A stretch of 64,000 nt of DNA from CAVTPD01 sp963736575 (lineage in GTDB: Bacteria > Bacteroidota > Bacteroidia > Cytophagales > JAAEPT01). The stretch is from positions 1,240,001 to 1,304,000 of the forward strand of contig CAVTPD010000003.1 of assembly GCA_963736575.1 (NCBI GenBank). The letters are read 5' to 3'. The position numbers were made by a program, and so were the translations under genes. Below are positions 55,801 to 63,940 of this stretch, piece by piece (within the stretch, counting starts at the first letter, position 1; each line of letters begins with the position of its first letter). The notes under the pieces were generated by a model. It was not told the DNA's origin, did not search any database, and saw nothing but the letters and a program-made list of their open reading frames with translations.

Positions 55801-56386
55801 CGGGGTTCTTTTCTATGTGGTTTTCTAACCTTCTGAAAAGAATGGGGTGACACCATGCTGGGTTAGCGCCGGCAATTAAGAAGGTGTCGGCTAATTCAAT
55901 GTCTTCATAAGAAGCAGGAACAGAATCTTCGCCTAAGGCCATTTTGTAACCCACAACTGCAGAACTCATACAAAGTCTAGAGTTAGTATCTATATTATTT
56001 GTTCCAAGAAATCCTTTTACAAGCTTGTTAACTATATAGTATTCTTCTGTTAATAGTTGCCCAGAAACATAAAAGCCTACAGAGTCTGGCCCATATTTTT
56101 TTATGATTGACTTGAAAGCTGCTGAAGCTCTGTTAAGAGCGGTTTCCCAATCAACTCTTTGTAAAGGGCTGTTTTTGTTCCACCTCATTTTGGGATAGAG
56201 CAAACGATCTGTTTTGTTTTCTACTGTATAATGTATCGTTCTTCCTTTAGAACATAGCATTCCCGTATTCACCGGATAATCCTTGTCTCCGGTTAAAGTA
56301 AGTCTGCCATAGGTGTCTTTATGGACATCTACTCCGCAGCCTACTCCGCAATAGGAACATGTAGATTTATAAGTAGTTGTTTTCAA
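52865..56386 (-). CDS. nasC-nasB fusion: Assimilatory nitrate reductase fused to NAD(P)H dehydrogenase and BFD domain
   Basis: Reduces nitrate to nitrite in the cytoplasm, with electrons from NAD(P)H. 1173 residues. Residues 1 to about 690 are the molybdopterin subunit, with the 4Fe-4S motif CSYCGVGCGVDV plus MLCSKG, SRLCMSSAVVGYK, NPVVSWPNARKADE and a C-terminal molybdopterin dinucleotide domain (TTGRIRDQWHTMTRTG). From about 705 an FAD/NAD-disulfide-type oxidoreductase follows (IVIVGAGAAAYKFV, VVIVGGGILGIELAD). A BFD-type 2Fe-2S site ends the protein (LVCSCNSVGQGNIE, GAGTGCGSCKPEV). In other bacteria these are separate NasC/NasA and NasB proteins. The start is TTG; no ATG fits. Confidence 0.9.
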   Translation of the reverse strand: MKTTTYKSTCSYCGVGCGVDVHKDTYGRLTLTGDKDYPVNTGMLCSKGRTIHYTVENKTDRLLYPKMRWNKNSPLQRVDWETALNRASAAFKSIIKKYGPDSVGFYVSGQLLTEEYYIVNKLVKGFLGTNNIDTNSRLCMSSAVVGYKMALGEDSVPASYEDIELADTFLIAGANPAWCHPILFRRLENHIEKNPDTKVILVDPRKTQTASVATLHLQINPGTDIYLFKAIGRIIIENAWTDDDFIDSKTSGYEDYKNTCFENSIDEVAIICGVPKEQIEEAAHIIGKSKRFMSWWTMGLNQSSIGVNKNLALLNLSLITGQIGKPGCGPLSLTGQPNAMGGREVGGLANMLAVHKDYTNDEHREQVGTFWGTKNISSKSGLTATEMMDAMIDGKLKALWVICTNPVVSWPNARKADEALKKCNFVVVQEISSKSDTLEYADLVLPAAGFMEKEGTMTNSERRISYLPKIVEAPGEALPDIEIIQLFAQKMGYKKAFNFKDTEAIYKEHAALTKGTNLDVSGLDYSILKEKRSVQWPYKTGEKGDGTARLFEDGIFYTANKKAHIIATPSHNQSEPTSQTYPFVLTTGRIRDQWHTMTRTGIVEKLNQHIEHPFCEINTVDADLLKISEGDIVEINNGRGTVRVKANVTDNIKKGLVFLPMHWGKKLNSDLNRANNLTSPLVDAKSKQPDFKYAAVSVKKYVKPQEKIVIVGAGAAAYKFVCSYREMNKTDQIDVFSNEPTPFYNRVLLPDYISADKEWSNLLKYNEEAGDVLECNIHNNNSITNIDRKRKVVTDAFGKEFPYDTLIMATGSASFRPPIIPDGVEGIFTLRSKKDADNLSAYTEGKKNVVIVGGGILGIELADSLRKIEKNVTVLQRSSRLMERQLDETASQILDMELKDRGISIIYNDQVTGFIENGAIHGLKLKSGRVLECDAVSFAIGTKPNIDLAVNSGLSCGRGVVVNEYFQTSDPSIYAMGEIAEWKKQLFGITAAAEEQAELLVKYMNGDISMPYKGSTLMNILKVEELDMCSVGITEIPDLDKGYDEIVFSDLGKRVYKKCITRNDKMLGCILVGGREDFLQFRDLIKNQTELGDLRDKILRGGSPAIKVIGELVCSCNSVGQGNIEAAIKDGCTELNKICQTTGAGTGCGSCKPEVKAILEKTLKAVPETEPVN

Positions 56387-56575
56387 AATAGTTTCTAGTA
56401 TAAATACGTACTATTATATAAGTACAAATTGTTTTATTATCATGTAAACTAAGCGCTAAGATAATAAAAACGCAATATAAACATTAGTAAAAAACAATTA
56501 AGTAAAAAAATAAAACAAAACGTACGTAAAAATGCTTAGGTTTTATATATTTGTAACCAAAGAACGAATTTAAGT
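56387..56575. promoter_or_regulatory. Divergent nitrate reductase / nirB control region
   Basis: 189 bp, strongly AT-rich. TACGTA cores at 56407-56412 (21 bp before the nitrate reductase start) and 56523-56528. TATATTTG at 56546-56553 is an exact minus-7 box for nirB. The second TACGTA replaces the usual TTG minus-33 element of that promoter, about 20 bp before the minus-7 box, which is where an activator would sit. No clear minus-7 box was found for the nitrate reductase direction. Confidence 0.55.
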
Positions 56576-59074
56576 ATGATACCAAAACGTAAATTAATAG
56601 TAGTAGGTAATGGTATGGTAGGGTATAAGTTCTGTGAAAAACTAGTTAAACGTGGTTTAGCGGAGGTTTTTGATGTGACTGTATTCGGGGAAGAACCATA
56701 CGTAGCTTACGATCGAGTTCATTTATCAGAATATTTTTCCGGATCAACCGTAGAGGATCTTCAAATGGCTCCTCGTTCTTGGTATGAGGAAAATGGCATA
56801 ACATTAATATCGGGTGATCCCATTGTAGACTTAGATACTAGTGAGAAAGAAATTATTTCTCATAATGGTATTGAAATGTGTTACGATAAGTTGGTTTTAG
56901 CAACCGGTTCTTCAGCCTTTGTGCCTGCCATTGAAGGGGTAGAGAAAGAAGGGATCTTTGTTTATAGAACTATACAAGATCTTGATGAAACCATAGAGTT
57001 TTCTAAAAGAGCCCGTACCGGTGCAGTAATTGGCGGGGGTCTTTTAGGTTTGGAAGCAGCTAAAGCTTTAATGGATTTAGGGCTAAAAACTCATGTTATT
57101 GAGTTTGCTTCTCGATTAATGCCAAGACAATTAGATGATAAAGGAGCTTCTTTACTTAAAGATAAAATAGAGTCTTTAGGTGTAGATGTTCATTTAAATA
57201 AAGATACTAAGTTGTTTGAAGGGAAAAGAGCAGTTTCTGCTATGAACTTCGAAGATGGTACTAAACTAGACGTTGATATGGTGGTTATTTCTGCTGGTAT
57301 CAGACCTAGAGATGAGTTGGCAAAAGTAGCTGGTTTGGAAGTGGGTACACGTGGCGGTATAGTGGTAGATGATTCTATGCGTACTTCTGCCGACGATGTT
57401 TTTGCCATTGGTGAATGCGCTTTACACAGAGGTATGATTTACGGTTTGGTAGCACCAGGTTACGAAATGGCCGACTGTGTAGTAAATCAATTAGCAGGTG
57501 ATGCACTTTCTATGTTTAAGGAAGTGGATATGAGTACTAAGCTGAAGTTGATTGGTACCGATGTAGGTAGTTTTGGGGATGCTTTTTGTGAAACTGAAGG
57601 AGCGAAAAGTATTGTTTATGAAAACACTTCAAAAGGTATTTATAAAAGGATAAACATATCTGCCGATAAAAAATATTTGTTGGGCGGTGTTTTGGTTGGT
57701 GATGCCGACGATTACAACATCTTACAGCAAATGGTGATTAACAAAATGAAGTTACCGGAAGAACCGGAATCTTTATTGGTTAAAACTTCGGGTACCGAAC
57801 CTATAGGTGGTGGTGTTGGTGCTTTGCCAGATGCGGCTATGGTTTGCTCTTGTGAGAATGTCTCTAAAGGTGCTATTTGTTGTGCCGTTAAAGATGACGG
57901 TTTAACCGATTTAGCAGATCTTAAAAATGCAACTAGAGCAGGTACAGGATGTGGTGGTTGTATGCCAATGGTGAAAGACTTGTTAACCTTCTCTCTAGAA
58001 GAAATGGGGGTTACGGTCAAGAAAACTATTTGCGAACATTTCGACTACAGCCGTCAGCAACTTTACGATATTATTAAGGTTAAGAACTACACTAATTATT
58101 ACCAAGTTCTAGAAAATGAAGGTTCGGGATGTGGTTGTGAGATTTGCAAGCCAGTTGTTGCTTCTATTCTAGCTTCCATGCATAATGGTATTGTTTTAAA
58201 ACAAGATACTATTCAAGATACAAACGATAGATTTTTAGCAAATATACAAAGAGGGGGTACTTATTCTATAGTTCCTCGGGTACCGGGTGGTGAAATTACG
58301 CCAGACAAATTAATTGTCTTGGGAGAAGTGGCTAAGAAATATGGCCTTTACTGTAAAATTACGGGTGGTCAAAGAATTGATTTGTTCGGTGCAAGAATAG
58401 ATCAATTACCAGTTATTTGGGAACAATTGATTGCGGCTGGTTTCGAAAGTGGTCAAGCGTATGGTAAATCGGTACGTACTGTAAAAAGTTGTGTGGGTAA
58501 CACATGGTGTAGGTACGGCGTTCAGGATTCTGTTTCTTTTGCTATTGACATTGAAAACAGGTACAAAGGACTTCGCTCTCCTCATAAATTAAAATTTGCA
58601 GTTTCGGGATGTACCAGAGAATGTGCTGAAGCGCAAAACAAAGATTTTGGTATTATAGCTACCGATAAAGGTTGGGCTTTATATGTATGCGGAAATGGTG
58701 GTACCAATCCTCAGCATGGTCAATTATTAGCGACAGATATTGATTCTGAAACTTGTTTGAAATACATAGACCGGGTGATTTCCTATTATATTAAAACAGC
58801 AGAACCCTTACAGCGTACAGCACCATGGTTTAATAAATTAGAAGGTGGTTTAGCGTATTTAAAAGAAGTAGTAATTGAAGATTCCTTAGGGATTTGTTCA
58901 GAGTTAGACGCTCACATGCAGCACCATGTAGATACTTTTGTCTGTGAATGGAAAGACGCTGTTGAAGATCCTGAAAAACGTAAAAAATTCTCACACTTTA
59001 TTAATTCCGAAGAAGCGGATCCTACAATAGAGTGGGTTGAAATGAGAGGACAAAGAATTCCAGCACCTTGGTAA
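56576..59074 (+). CDS. nirB: NAD(P)H nitrite reductase large subunit
   Basis: Reduces nitrite to ammonium with six electrons, cytoplasmic. 832 residues. FAD/NAD module (VVGNGMVGYKFCEKL, GAVIGGGLLGLEAAK, FAIGECALHRG). BFD 2Fe-2S site near 423 (VCSCENVSK, GTGCGGCMP), then a second cysteine cluster about 517-530 (GSGCGCEICKP). Siroheme domain with intact ligands: CVGNTWC (about 638) and CTREC (about 678), then NGGTNPQHG. All catalytic ligands are present, in contrast to the rubredoxin-tethered protein across the divergent region. nirD follows 12 bp later. Confidence 0.96.
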   Translation: MIPKRKLIVVGNGMVGYKFCEKLVKRGLAEVFDVTVFGEEPYVAYDRVHLSEYFSGSTVEDLQMAPRSWYEENGITLISGDPIVDLDTSEKEIISHNGIEMCYDKLVLATGSSAFVPAIEGVEKEGIFVYRTIQDLDETIEFSKRARTGAVIGGGLLGLEAAKALMDLGLKTHVIEFASRLMPRQLDDKGASLLKDKIESLGVDVHLNKDTKLFEGKRAVSAMNFEDGTKLDVDMVVISAGIRPRDELAKVAGLEVGTRGGIVVDDSMRTSADDVFAIGECALHRGMIYGLVAPGYEMADCVVNQLAGDALSMFKEVDMSTKLKLIGTDVGSFGDAFCETEGAKSIVYENTSKGIYKRINISADKKYLLGGVLVGDADDYNILQQMVINKMKLPEEPESLLVKTSGTEPIGGGVGALPDAAMVCSCENVSKGAICCAVKDDGLTDLADLKNATRAGTGCGGCMPMVKDLLTFSLEEMGVTVKKTICEHFDYSRQQLYDIIKVKNYTNYYQVLENEGSGCGCEICKPVVASILASMHNGIVLKQDTIQDTNDRFLANIQRGGTYSIVPRVPGGEITPDKLIVLGEVAKKYGLYCKITGGQRIDLFGARIDQLPVIWEQLIAAGFESGQAYGKSVRTVKSCVGNTWCRYGVQDSVSFAIDIENRYKGLRSPHKLKFAVSGCTRECAEAQNKDFGIIATDKGWALYVCGNGGTNPQHGQLLATDIDSETCLKYIDRVISYYIKTAEPLQRTAPWFNKLEGGLAYLKEVVIEDSLGICSELDAHMQHHVDTFVCEWKDAVEDPEKRKKFSHFINSEEADPTIEWVEMRGQRIPAPW

Positions 59075-59086
59075 ATAAAAAGTATT

Positions 59087-59434
59087 ATGACGGAAGAAAA
59101 AACTATAACTGAATGGGTTGAAGCGGCTCATGTTAGCGCTTTCTCTAAAGATGGTGGGGCAGCAATAAAAGTTGGTGATGATCAGATTGCTGTATTCAAC
59201 TTTGCTTCAAGAAATGAATGGTATGCGGTTTCTAATTTATGCCCACATAAAAAACAGATGATTTTATCAAGAGGCATGTTGGGTGATAAAGGTAGTATCC
59301 CTAAAGTAGCATGCCCGTATCATAAAAAGCAGTTTTCGCTTTCTACGGGTGATTGTTTAGACGACTCAAGTTGTGGGTCTATAAAAACATATCCTGTTAA
59401 GGTTGAAAACGATATGGTTTACGTAGGCGTTTAA
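59087..59434 (+). CDS. nirD: Nitrite reductase small subunit (Rieske-type)
   Basis: Partner of NirB. 115 residues with Rieske-fold cluster ligands C-x-H in NLCPHKKQ and C-x2-H in ACPYHKKQFSL. Many NirD proteins have lost these ligands; here they are kept, so a 2Fe-2S cluster is likely. It lies 12 bp after nirB and is followed by a strong terminator. Confidence 0.92.
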   Translation: MTEEKTITEWVEAAHVSAFSKDGGAAIKVGDDQIAVFNFASRNEWYAVSNLCPHKKQMILSRGMLGDKGSIPKVACPYHKKQFSLSTGDCLDDSSCGSIKTYPVKVENDMVYVGV

Positions 59435-59464
59435 TTTTTCAATTGGTTTGTTAATTAACGATTA

Positions 59465-59500
59465 GGTGTAGCTAAACTTTGTTTAGCTACGCCTTTTTTT
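59465..59500 (+). terminator. Terminator between nirD and narK
   Basis: 13-bp stem with one G-U pair: GGTGTAGCTAAAC (59465-59477) and GTTTAGCTACGCC (59481-59493), a 3-nt loop and seven T. It ends only 13 bp before the narK ATG, leaving no room for a narK promoter after it. Confidence 0.88.
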
Positions 59501-59513
59501 ATGACAAAATAGT

Positions 59514-60827
59514 ATGGCAAAAGCAACTAAAATAAATCTATTGGACTTTAAGTCCATTCCAATGAGAACCTTCCATTTAACATGGTTGGCTTTCTTTTTA
59601 TGTTTCTTCGGTTGGTTTGGTGTAGCCCCTATGTTGGTGGTTATACGGGAAGACTTAGGGATTACCACAGACCAAATTGTAACTACTAATATGATAGCAG
59701 TAGCTTCTACTGTTTTTATGCGACTAATTATTGGTTGGTTATGCGATAGAATTGGTCCACGTAAATGTTATAGTGGTCTACTAATATTAGGGTCTATACC
59801 CGTAATGTTGATTGGTACTGCCGAAACCTACGAACATTTCTTAATGGCAAGAATGTTTATAGGTTGTATTGGTGCTTCGTTTGTGATTACACAATTTCAT
59901 ACCTCAATCATGTTTGATTCTAAAATTGTAGGTACGGCAAACGCTACTACAGCAGGTTGGGGTAATATGGGTGGTGGTGTTACCCAACAAGTAATGCCTT
60001 TTGTTTTAGCATTATTTGTAGGTATAGTTGGTTCTGAACATTTGGCATGGCGTTATGCAATGGTAGTGCCCGGTATAATGTTGTTTATTATGGGTTTTGT
60101 GTATATGAAATTCACAAAAGACACACCAGAAGGTAATTATAAAGATGTTTATGAGTCGGATAGAAGCACTAAAAACAAAGATGTAAATGGCGCATTGAAA
60201 ATTGCTTCTAAAGATTATAGAGTTTGGTTATTGTTCTTAATCTATGGTGGTTGTTTTGGAGTTGAATTGATAGTGAACTCAAAAGCAGCTTTATATTTTG
60301 TGGATTACTTAGAGATGGATGTTAAAACGGCAGGTATAATAGCAGGTTGTTTTGGTTTAATGAATTTATTCGCTAGATCTATGGGTGGTTTTTTTGGGGA
60401 TAAATTTGGGGCAACTAAAGGTTTGAATGGACGCGTAAAATGGCTATTCTTTACTTTATTGGTTGAATCCTTTTGTTTGATGTTGTTCTCTAGAATGGAA
60501 GGAATGGTTCCGTTGATTTTAAGTCTTATTGTATTCAGTTTGTTTGTGCAAATGAGTGAAGGTGCCACATTTAGTGTAGTTCCTTTTATTAATAAGAAAG
60601 CCTTGGGTAGTGTTTCCGGTATAGTTGGTGCTGGTGGTAACGCCGGTGCGGTGGCAGGTATGCTGTTGTTTAAGAAGCAATTAACTGGTTTAGAATGGAA
60701 CGATTCGTTTTTGTATTTAGGGTTTATAGTTTTTGGTATTGCATTTACGGCGTTGTTTATAAAATTCAGTAAAAATACTGAAGCAGAAACGGCAGAGCTT
60801 AAAGAAGGAGCGTTGACGGCGGCTTAA
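59514..60827 (+). CDS. narK: Nitrate/nitrite transporter of the NNP (NarK) family
   Basis: 437-residue major facilitator protein with about 12 membrane helices. It shows the MFS loop GWLCDRIGPRKCYSG and both nitrate signatures, AGWGNMGGGVTQQ in helix 5 and GAGGNAGAVAGM in helix 11, specific for the NNP family. It imports nitrate or exchanges nitrate and nitrite. It follows nirD across 79 bp holding a terminator, so it needs read-through or a promoter inside nirD. Ends at its own terminator. Confidence 0.93.
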   Translation: MAKATKINLLDFKSIPMRTFHLTWLAFFLCFFGWFGVAPMLVVIREDLGITTDQIVTTNMIAVASTVFMRLIIGWLCDRIGPRKCYSGLLILGSIPVMLIGTAETYEHFLMARMFIGCIGASFVITQFHTSIMFDSKIVGTANATTAGWGNMGGGVTQQVMPFVLALFVGIVGSEHLAWRYAMVVPGIMLFIMGFVYMKFTKDTPEGNYKDVYESDRSTKNKDVNGALKIASKDYRVWLLFLIYGGCFGVELIVNSKAALYFVDYLEMDVKTAGIIAGCFGLMNLFARSMGGFFGDKFGATKGLNGRVKWLFFTLLVESFCLMLFSRMEGMVPLILSLIVFSLFVQMSEGATFSVVPFINKKALGSVSGIVGAGGNAGAVAGMLLFKKQLTGLEWNDSFLYLGFIVFGIAFTALFIKFSKNTEAETAELKEGALTAA

Positions 60828-60863
60828 ATTCAGTTGTTATAATATAAGGTCGTTTTTTGTTAG

Positions 60864-60896
60864 GGCCGTCTTGTTTTATCAAGGCGGCTTTTTTTG
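60864..60896 (+). terminator. Intrinsic terminator after narK
   Basis: GCCGTCTTG (60865-60873) and CAAGGCGGC (60880-60888), 9 bp with one G-U pair, 6-nt loop, followed by a run of T. Confidence 0.9.
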
Positions 60897-60934
60897 TGCT
60901 ACCTATAATTAGCCTTGTTTATTTTAGAATACAT

Positions 60935-61133
60935 TACGTATTGTCTACGTATTTTAGATTTAAGTCTTTATGCTTATAGTACGTATAAAAACGTAGTTGA
61001 TCATTATTAATAGGACTATTCTAACAAATAGTAGGCTAAATTGTAGAAATAATTGTATTTTATTAATTTTGTTTGGTTATTTTACGTATTAGAATTTACG
61101 TATTGCCTACGTTTGTTACGTAATAACACGTAA
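60935..61133 (+). promoter_or_regulatory. TACGTA operator array upstream of the porin/nrtA genes
   Basis: Exact TACGTA at 60935, 60946, 60980, 61083, 61097 and 61117; near copies TACGTT at 61108 and CACGTA at 61128. Most read TTACGTATT or similar. Several copies are 11 bp apart (60935/60946, 61097/61108), about one helical turn. The first three lie upstream of the putative promoter (61041-61071); the rest lie between it and the start codon. This is the only dense cluster in the window. Binding by the NarL/FixJ-type regulator at 46139 is inferred. Confidence 0.6.
61041..61071 (+). promoter_or_regulatory. Promoter of the porin/nrtA unit
   Basis: TTG at 61041-61043 and TAATTTTG at 61064-61071 (exact TAnnTTTG), 20 bp apart: the best two-part Bacteroidota promoter in the window. 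It lies 73 bp before the porin ATG, between the two halves of the TACGTA array. Confidence 0.6.
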
Positions 61134-61144
61134 AAATAACTACA

Positions 61145-62512
61145 ATGTTACAGCGCATCATCAAAGGAGGTTTATTAAGTTTCGCCATGTTAACAGGGTT
61201 AGCATCAGCAAACGCACAGTTTACATTAGAAGGTCAATACAGACCACGTCTAGAAGTACGTAACGGTTTTAAAAAGCCAATTACACCAGGACAAGAGGCA
61301 GCTGCTTTCGTAGAGCATAGAGCTAGACTTACGGCCGGTTACAAAAAAGACAAACTGGGATTTAAAATGTCTATTCAAGATGTAAGGGTGTTCGGTGATG
61401 TGGGTCAGATTAATAAATCAGATCAATCACTTAGTGTACACGAAGCATATGGTGATTTCTACGCTTCTTCTAAATCAACTTTTAGAGTTGGTAGACAAGA
61501 ATGGTCTTATGATGGTAATCGATTTATAGGGACATTAGATTGGTCAGCACAAGCTCGATCATTCGATGCGCTTACCTATATGTATAAAGATACAACTGGT
61601 AATGAATTAAATATCGGGGTGACTTTTAATCAAAATGGTAGGTGCTGGTATACGGAGCCGGCTAAGTTAACGGGTAATATTTATACACCAACTGGTGGAG
61701 GTAATCCTAATACAATATTTAATTTAAAGCTACCAAAATCAACAGTTACTTTATTACAAAAAAACTTTAAGTTCAGCAGATGTATCTTTTATGTTATTAA
61801 ACGATATATATGAAGATCCGTGCTAATGCTGCTGTCCCTTATAGTCAAACACACTTGGGTCTAACGGGTAATTTTAAACCAGGAGCTTTAAAAGTTGGTG
61901 GTCAGGTTTATTATTCTTTAGGTACAGCAGGTAATAGTTTTGATGCTAACGGAGATCTTGAGAAAGACGTCTTTAGGCGGCTACATGTTCAATGCTTATG
62001 TGCAAGCACCAAAAGTTACTGGGGCACCGTTATTAGGGGTTGATTATATCTCAGGCGATGATCTTTCTACTACTGATAAAGTTGAAGGTTGGGCACCTCT
62101 TTACGGTACTAACCATGGTTGGTATGGATTTATGGATTACTTCTACGTAGGTAATGGCCACGGTGGTGGTAATCAAAGAAGCGCTGGTTTATTAGACATT
62201 TACTTGAAAACTAAATTCAAATTAGGTGAAAAATCAGCTTTATTGGGACACTTACACTACTTTGCTTCAACAGCTGCTAGAACGAGTGCAGTTGATGGTA
62301 AAGAATATTCTGGTGGTCTAGGTACTGAAATTGACTTAGTGTATGTAAACAAATTAACAGATGGTGTGACACTAAAAGTAGGTTACTCTCAAATGTTCGG
62401 TATTACAGAAACTATGAAAGTATTGAAAGGAATGGCTCCGGATGCTGAAATTAAAGGCATGCAAAACTGGGCATGGGTAATGATCGACTTCACACCAAAA
62501 TTTTTAAACTAA
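61145..62512 (+). pseudogene. Outer-membrane porin (alginate-export-like) with three frameshifts
   Basis: Should be a barrel of about 455 residues. A signal peptide (GLLSFAMLTGLASANAQ) is followed by FTLEGQYRPRLEVRNGF, FVEHRARLTAGY and RVGRQEWSYDGNRF. As given, the frame breaks in the A7 run at 61758-61764, again near 61820 and again near 61968-61972 (TTT run). Joining the pieces gives one continuous porin: SSADVSFMLLNDIYEDP, ANAAVPYSQTHLGLTG, LGGYMFNAYVQAPKV, ending WVMIDFTPKFLN. All three shifts are +1 and together restore the original frame. Probably a nitrate-uptake porin by context. Sequencing error is as likely as decay. Confidence 0.75.
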
Positions 62513-62551
62513 AATCAATTAACACAGAAACCAACCAAAAACAGATATATT

Positions 62552-63940
62552 ATGAAACGACTTAACTTTCTGAAATCAGCAGCGCTGATCGCTTCAGTAG
62601 CATTTGGATTATTCTCTTGCGGAGGAGCAGATACTACTACAACTGAAACAACTGAGGAAACAGTAGACTCAACGGCTACTACGGCTTTAGAAATTGAAAA
62701 GCCTCAGCTGACTTTCGGTTTTATTAAATTAACAGATATGGCTCCTTTGGCTATAGCTAAAGAGTTAGGTTATTTTGAAGACGAAGGTCTTTTTGTAACC
62801 ATAGAAGCACAGTCTAACTGGAAAAACGTTCTTGACCGTGTAATTGACGGTGAAATAGACGGTTCACACATGTTAGCAGGTCAGCCAATTGCAGCCAATG
62901 CTGGTTTTGGTAGACAAGCGGAATTAGTGACACCTTTCTCTATGGACTTAAATGGTAACGGTATTACTGTTTCTAACGCTATTTGGGAAAAAATGAAACC
63001 GAATGTTCCTATGAAAGATGGAAAACCGGTTCATCCAATTAAAGCAGATGCGTTAAAGCCCGTTGTAGAAGAGTACAAAACCAACGGAAAAGCCTTTAAA
63101 ATGGGTATGGTATTTCCGGTTTCTACACACAATTATGAAATTCGTTATTGGTTAGCTGCTGCGGGTATAAACCCTGGCTTCTATACTTTAGATAATATAC
63201 AAGGACAAGTAGATGCAGACGTGTTACTTTCTGTAACACCTCCACCGCAAATGCCAGCTACCTTAGAAGCGGGAACTATTTACGGATACTGCGTGGGTGA
63301 ACCATGGAATCAGCAAGCCGTGTTTAAGCAAATTGGGGTACCAGTGGTTACTAACTATGAAATCTGGAAAAACAATCCTGAAAAAGTATTTGTGATGACT
63401 AAGAAATTTGTTGACGAAAACCCAAATACAGCGGTTGCGGTTACTAAGGCTTTAATTAGAGCCGGAAAGTGGTTAGATGATCCTGCAAACCGTCCTAAAG
63501 CAGTTGGTATTCTTTCCATGTCAGATTATGTAGGGGCAGATTCAGCGGTAATTGCTAACTCTATGACGGGTACTTTTGAATTCGAAAAAGGAGATAAAAG
63601 AGACTTGCCAGATTTTAACGTATTCTTCAAATATAACGCTACATACCCATTCTATTCAGATGCTATATGGTTCTTAACTCAAATGAGAAGATGGGGTCAG
63701 ATTTCTGAATCTAAAACAGACGAATGGTATTTTGAAACAGCTAAAAAAGTGTACAGACCAGATGTATGGTCTAAAGCAGCAGAGCTTCTAGTTAAAGAGG
63801 GTAAGTTGTCTGCTTCAGACGTGCCTTCAACAGATGGGTATAAGCCTGCAACTGCAGATTTCATAGACGGTACAGAATACGACGGTAAGAAACCAAATGA
63901 GTATCTATCTAAGTTCGAGATCGGTAACAAAGACATGTAG
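62552..63940 (+). CDS. nrtA: Nitrate/bicarbonate ABC transporter substrate-binding lipoprotein (NrtA/CmpA family)
   Basis: 462 residues. Lipoprotein signal with FGLFSCGG (Cys about 23), Thr-rich linker, then the NrtA core: LTFGFIKLTDMAPLAIAKELGYFEDEGL, WKNVLDRVIDGEIDGSHML, FPVSTHNYEIRYWLAAAGINPG, TIYGYCVGEPWNQQAV and FLTQMRRWGQI. It captures nitrate (or bicarbonate in the CmpA branch) at the inner membrane; nitrate is favoured by context. It starts 40 bp after the porin. The permease and ATPase should follow outside the window; no ORF start for them is visible in the last 60 bp. Confidence 0.9.
   Translation: MKRLNFLKSAALIASVAFGLFSCGGADTTTTETTEETVDSTATTALEIEKPQLTFGFIKLTDMAPLAIAKELGYFEDEGLFVTIEAQSNWKNVLDRVIDGEIDGSHMLAGQPIAANAGFGRQAELVTPFSMDLNGNGITVSNAIWEKMKPNVPMKDGKPVHPIKADALKPVVEEYKTNGKAFKMGMVFPVSTHNYEIRYWLAAAGINPGFYTLDNIQGQVDADVLLSVTPPPQMPATLEAGTIYGYCVGEPWNQQAVFKQIGVPVVTNYEIWKNNPEKVFVMTKKFVDENPNTAVAVTKALIRAGKWLDDPANRPKAVGILSMSDYVGADSAVIANSMTGTFEFEKGDKRDLPDFNVFFKYNATYPFYSDAIWFLTQMRRWGQISESKTDEWYFETAKKVYRPDVWSKAAELLVKEGKLSASDVPSTDGYKPATADFIDGTEYDGKKPNEYLSKFEIGNKDM

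Noticed and set aside
61810..62043. Separate 77-residue gene
   Set aside because: Its translation continues the porin barrel between two frameshifts; it is a fragment of one gene.
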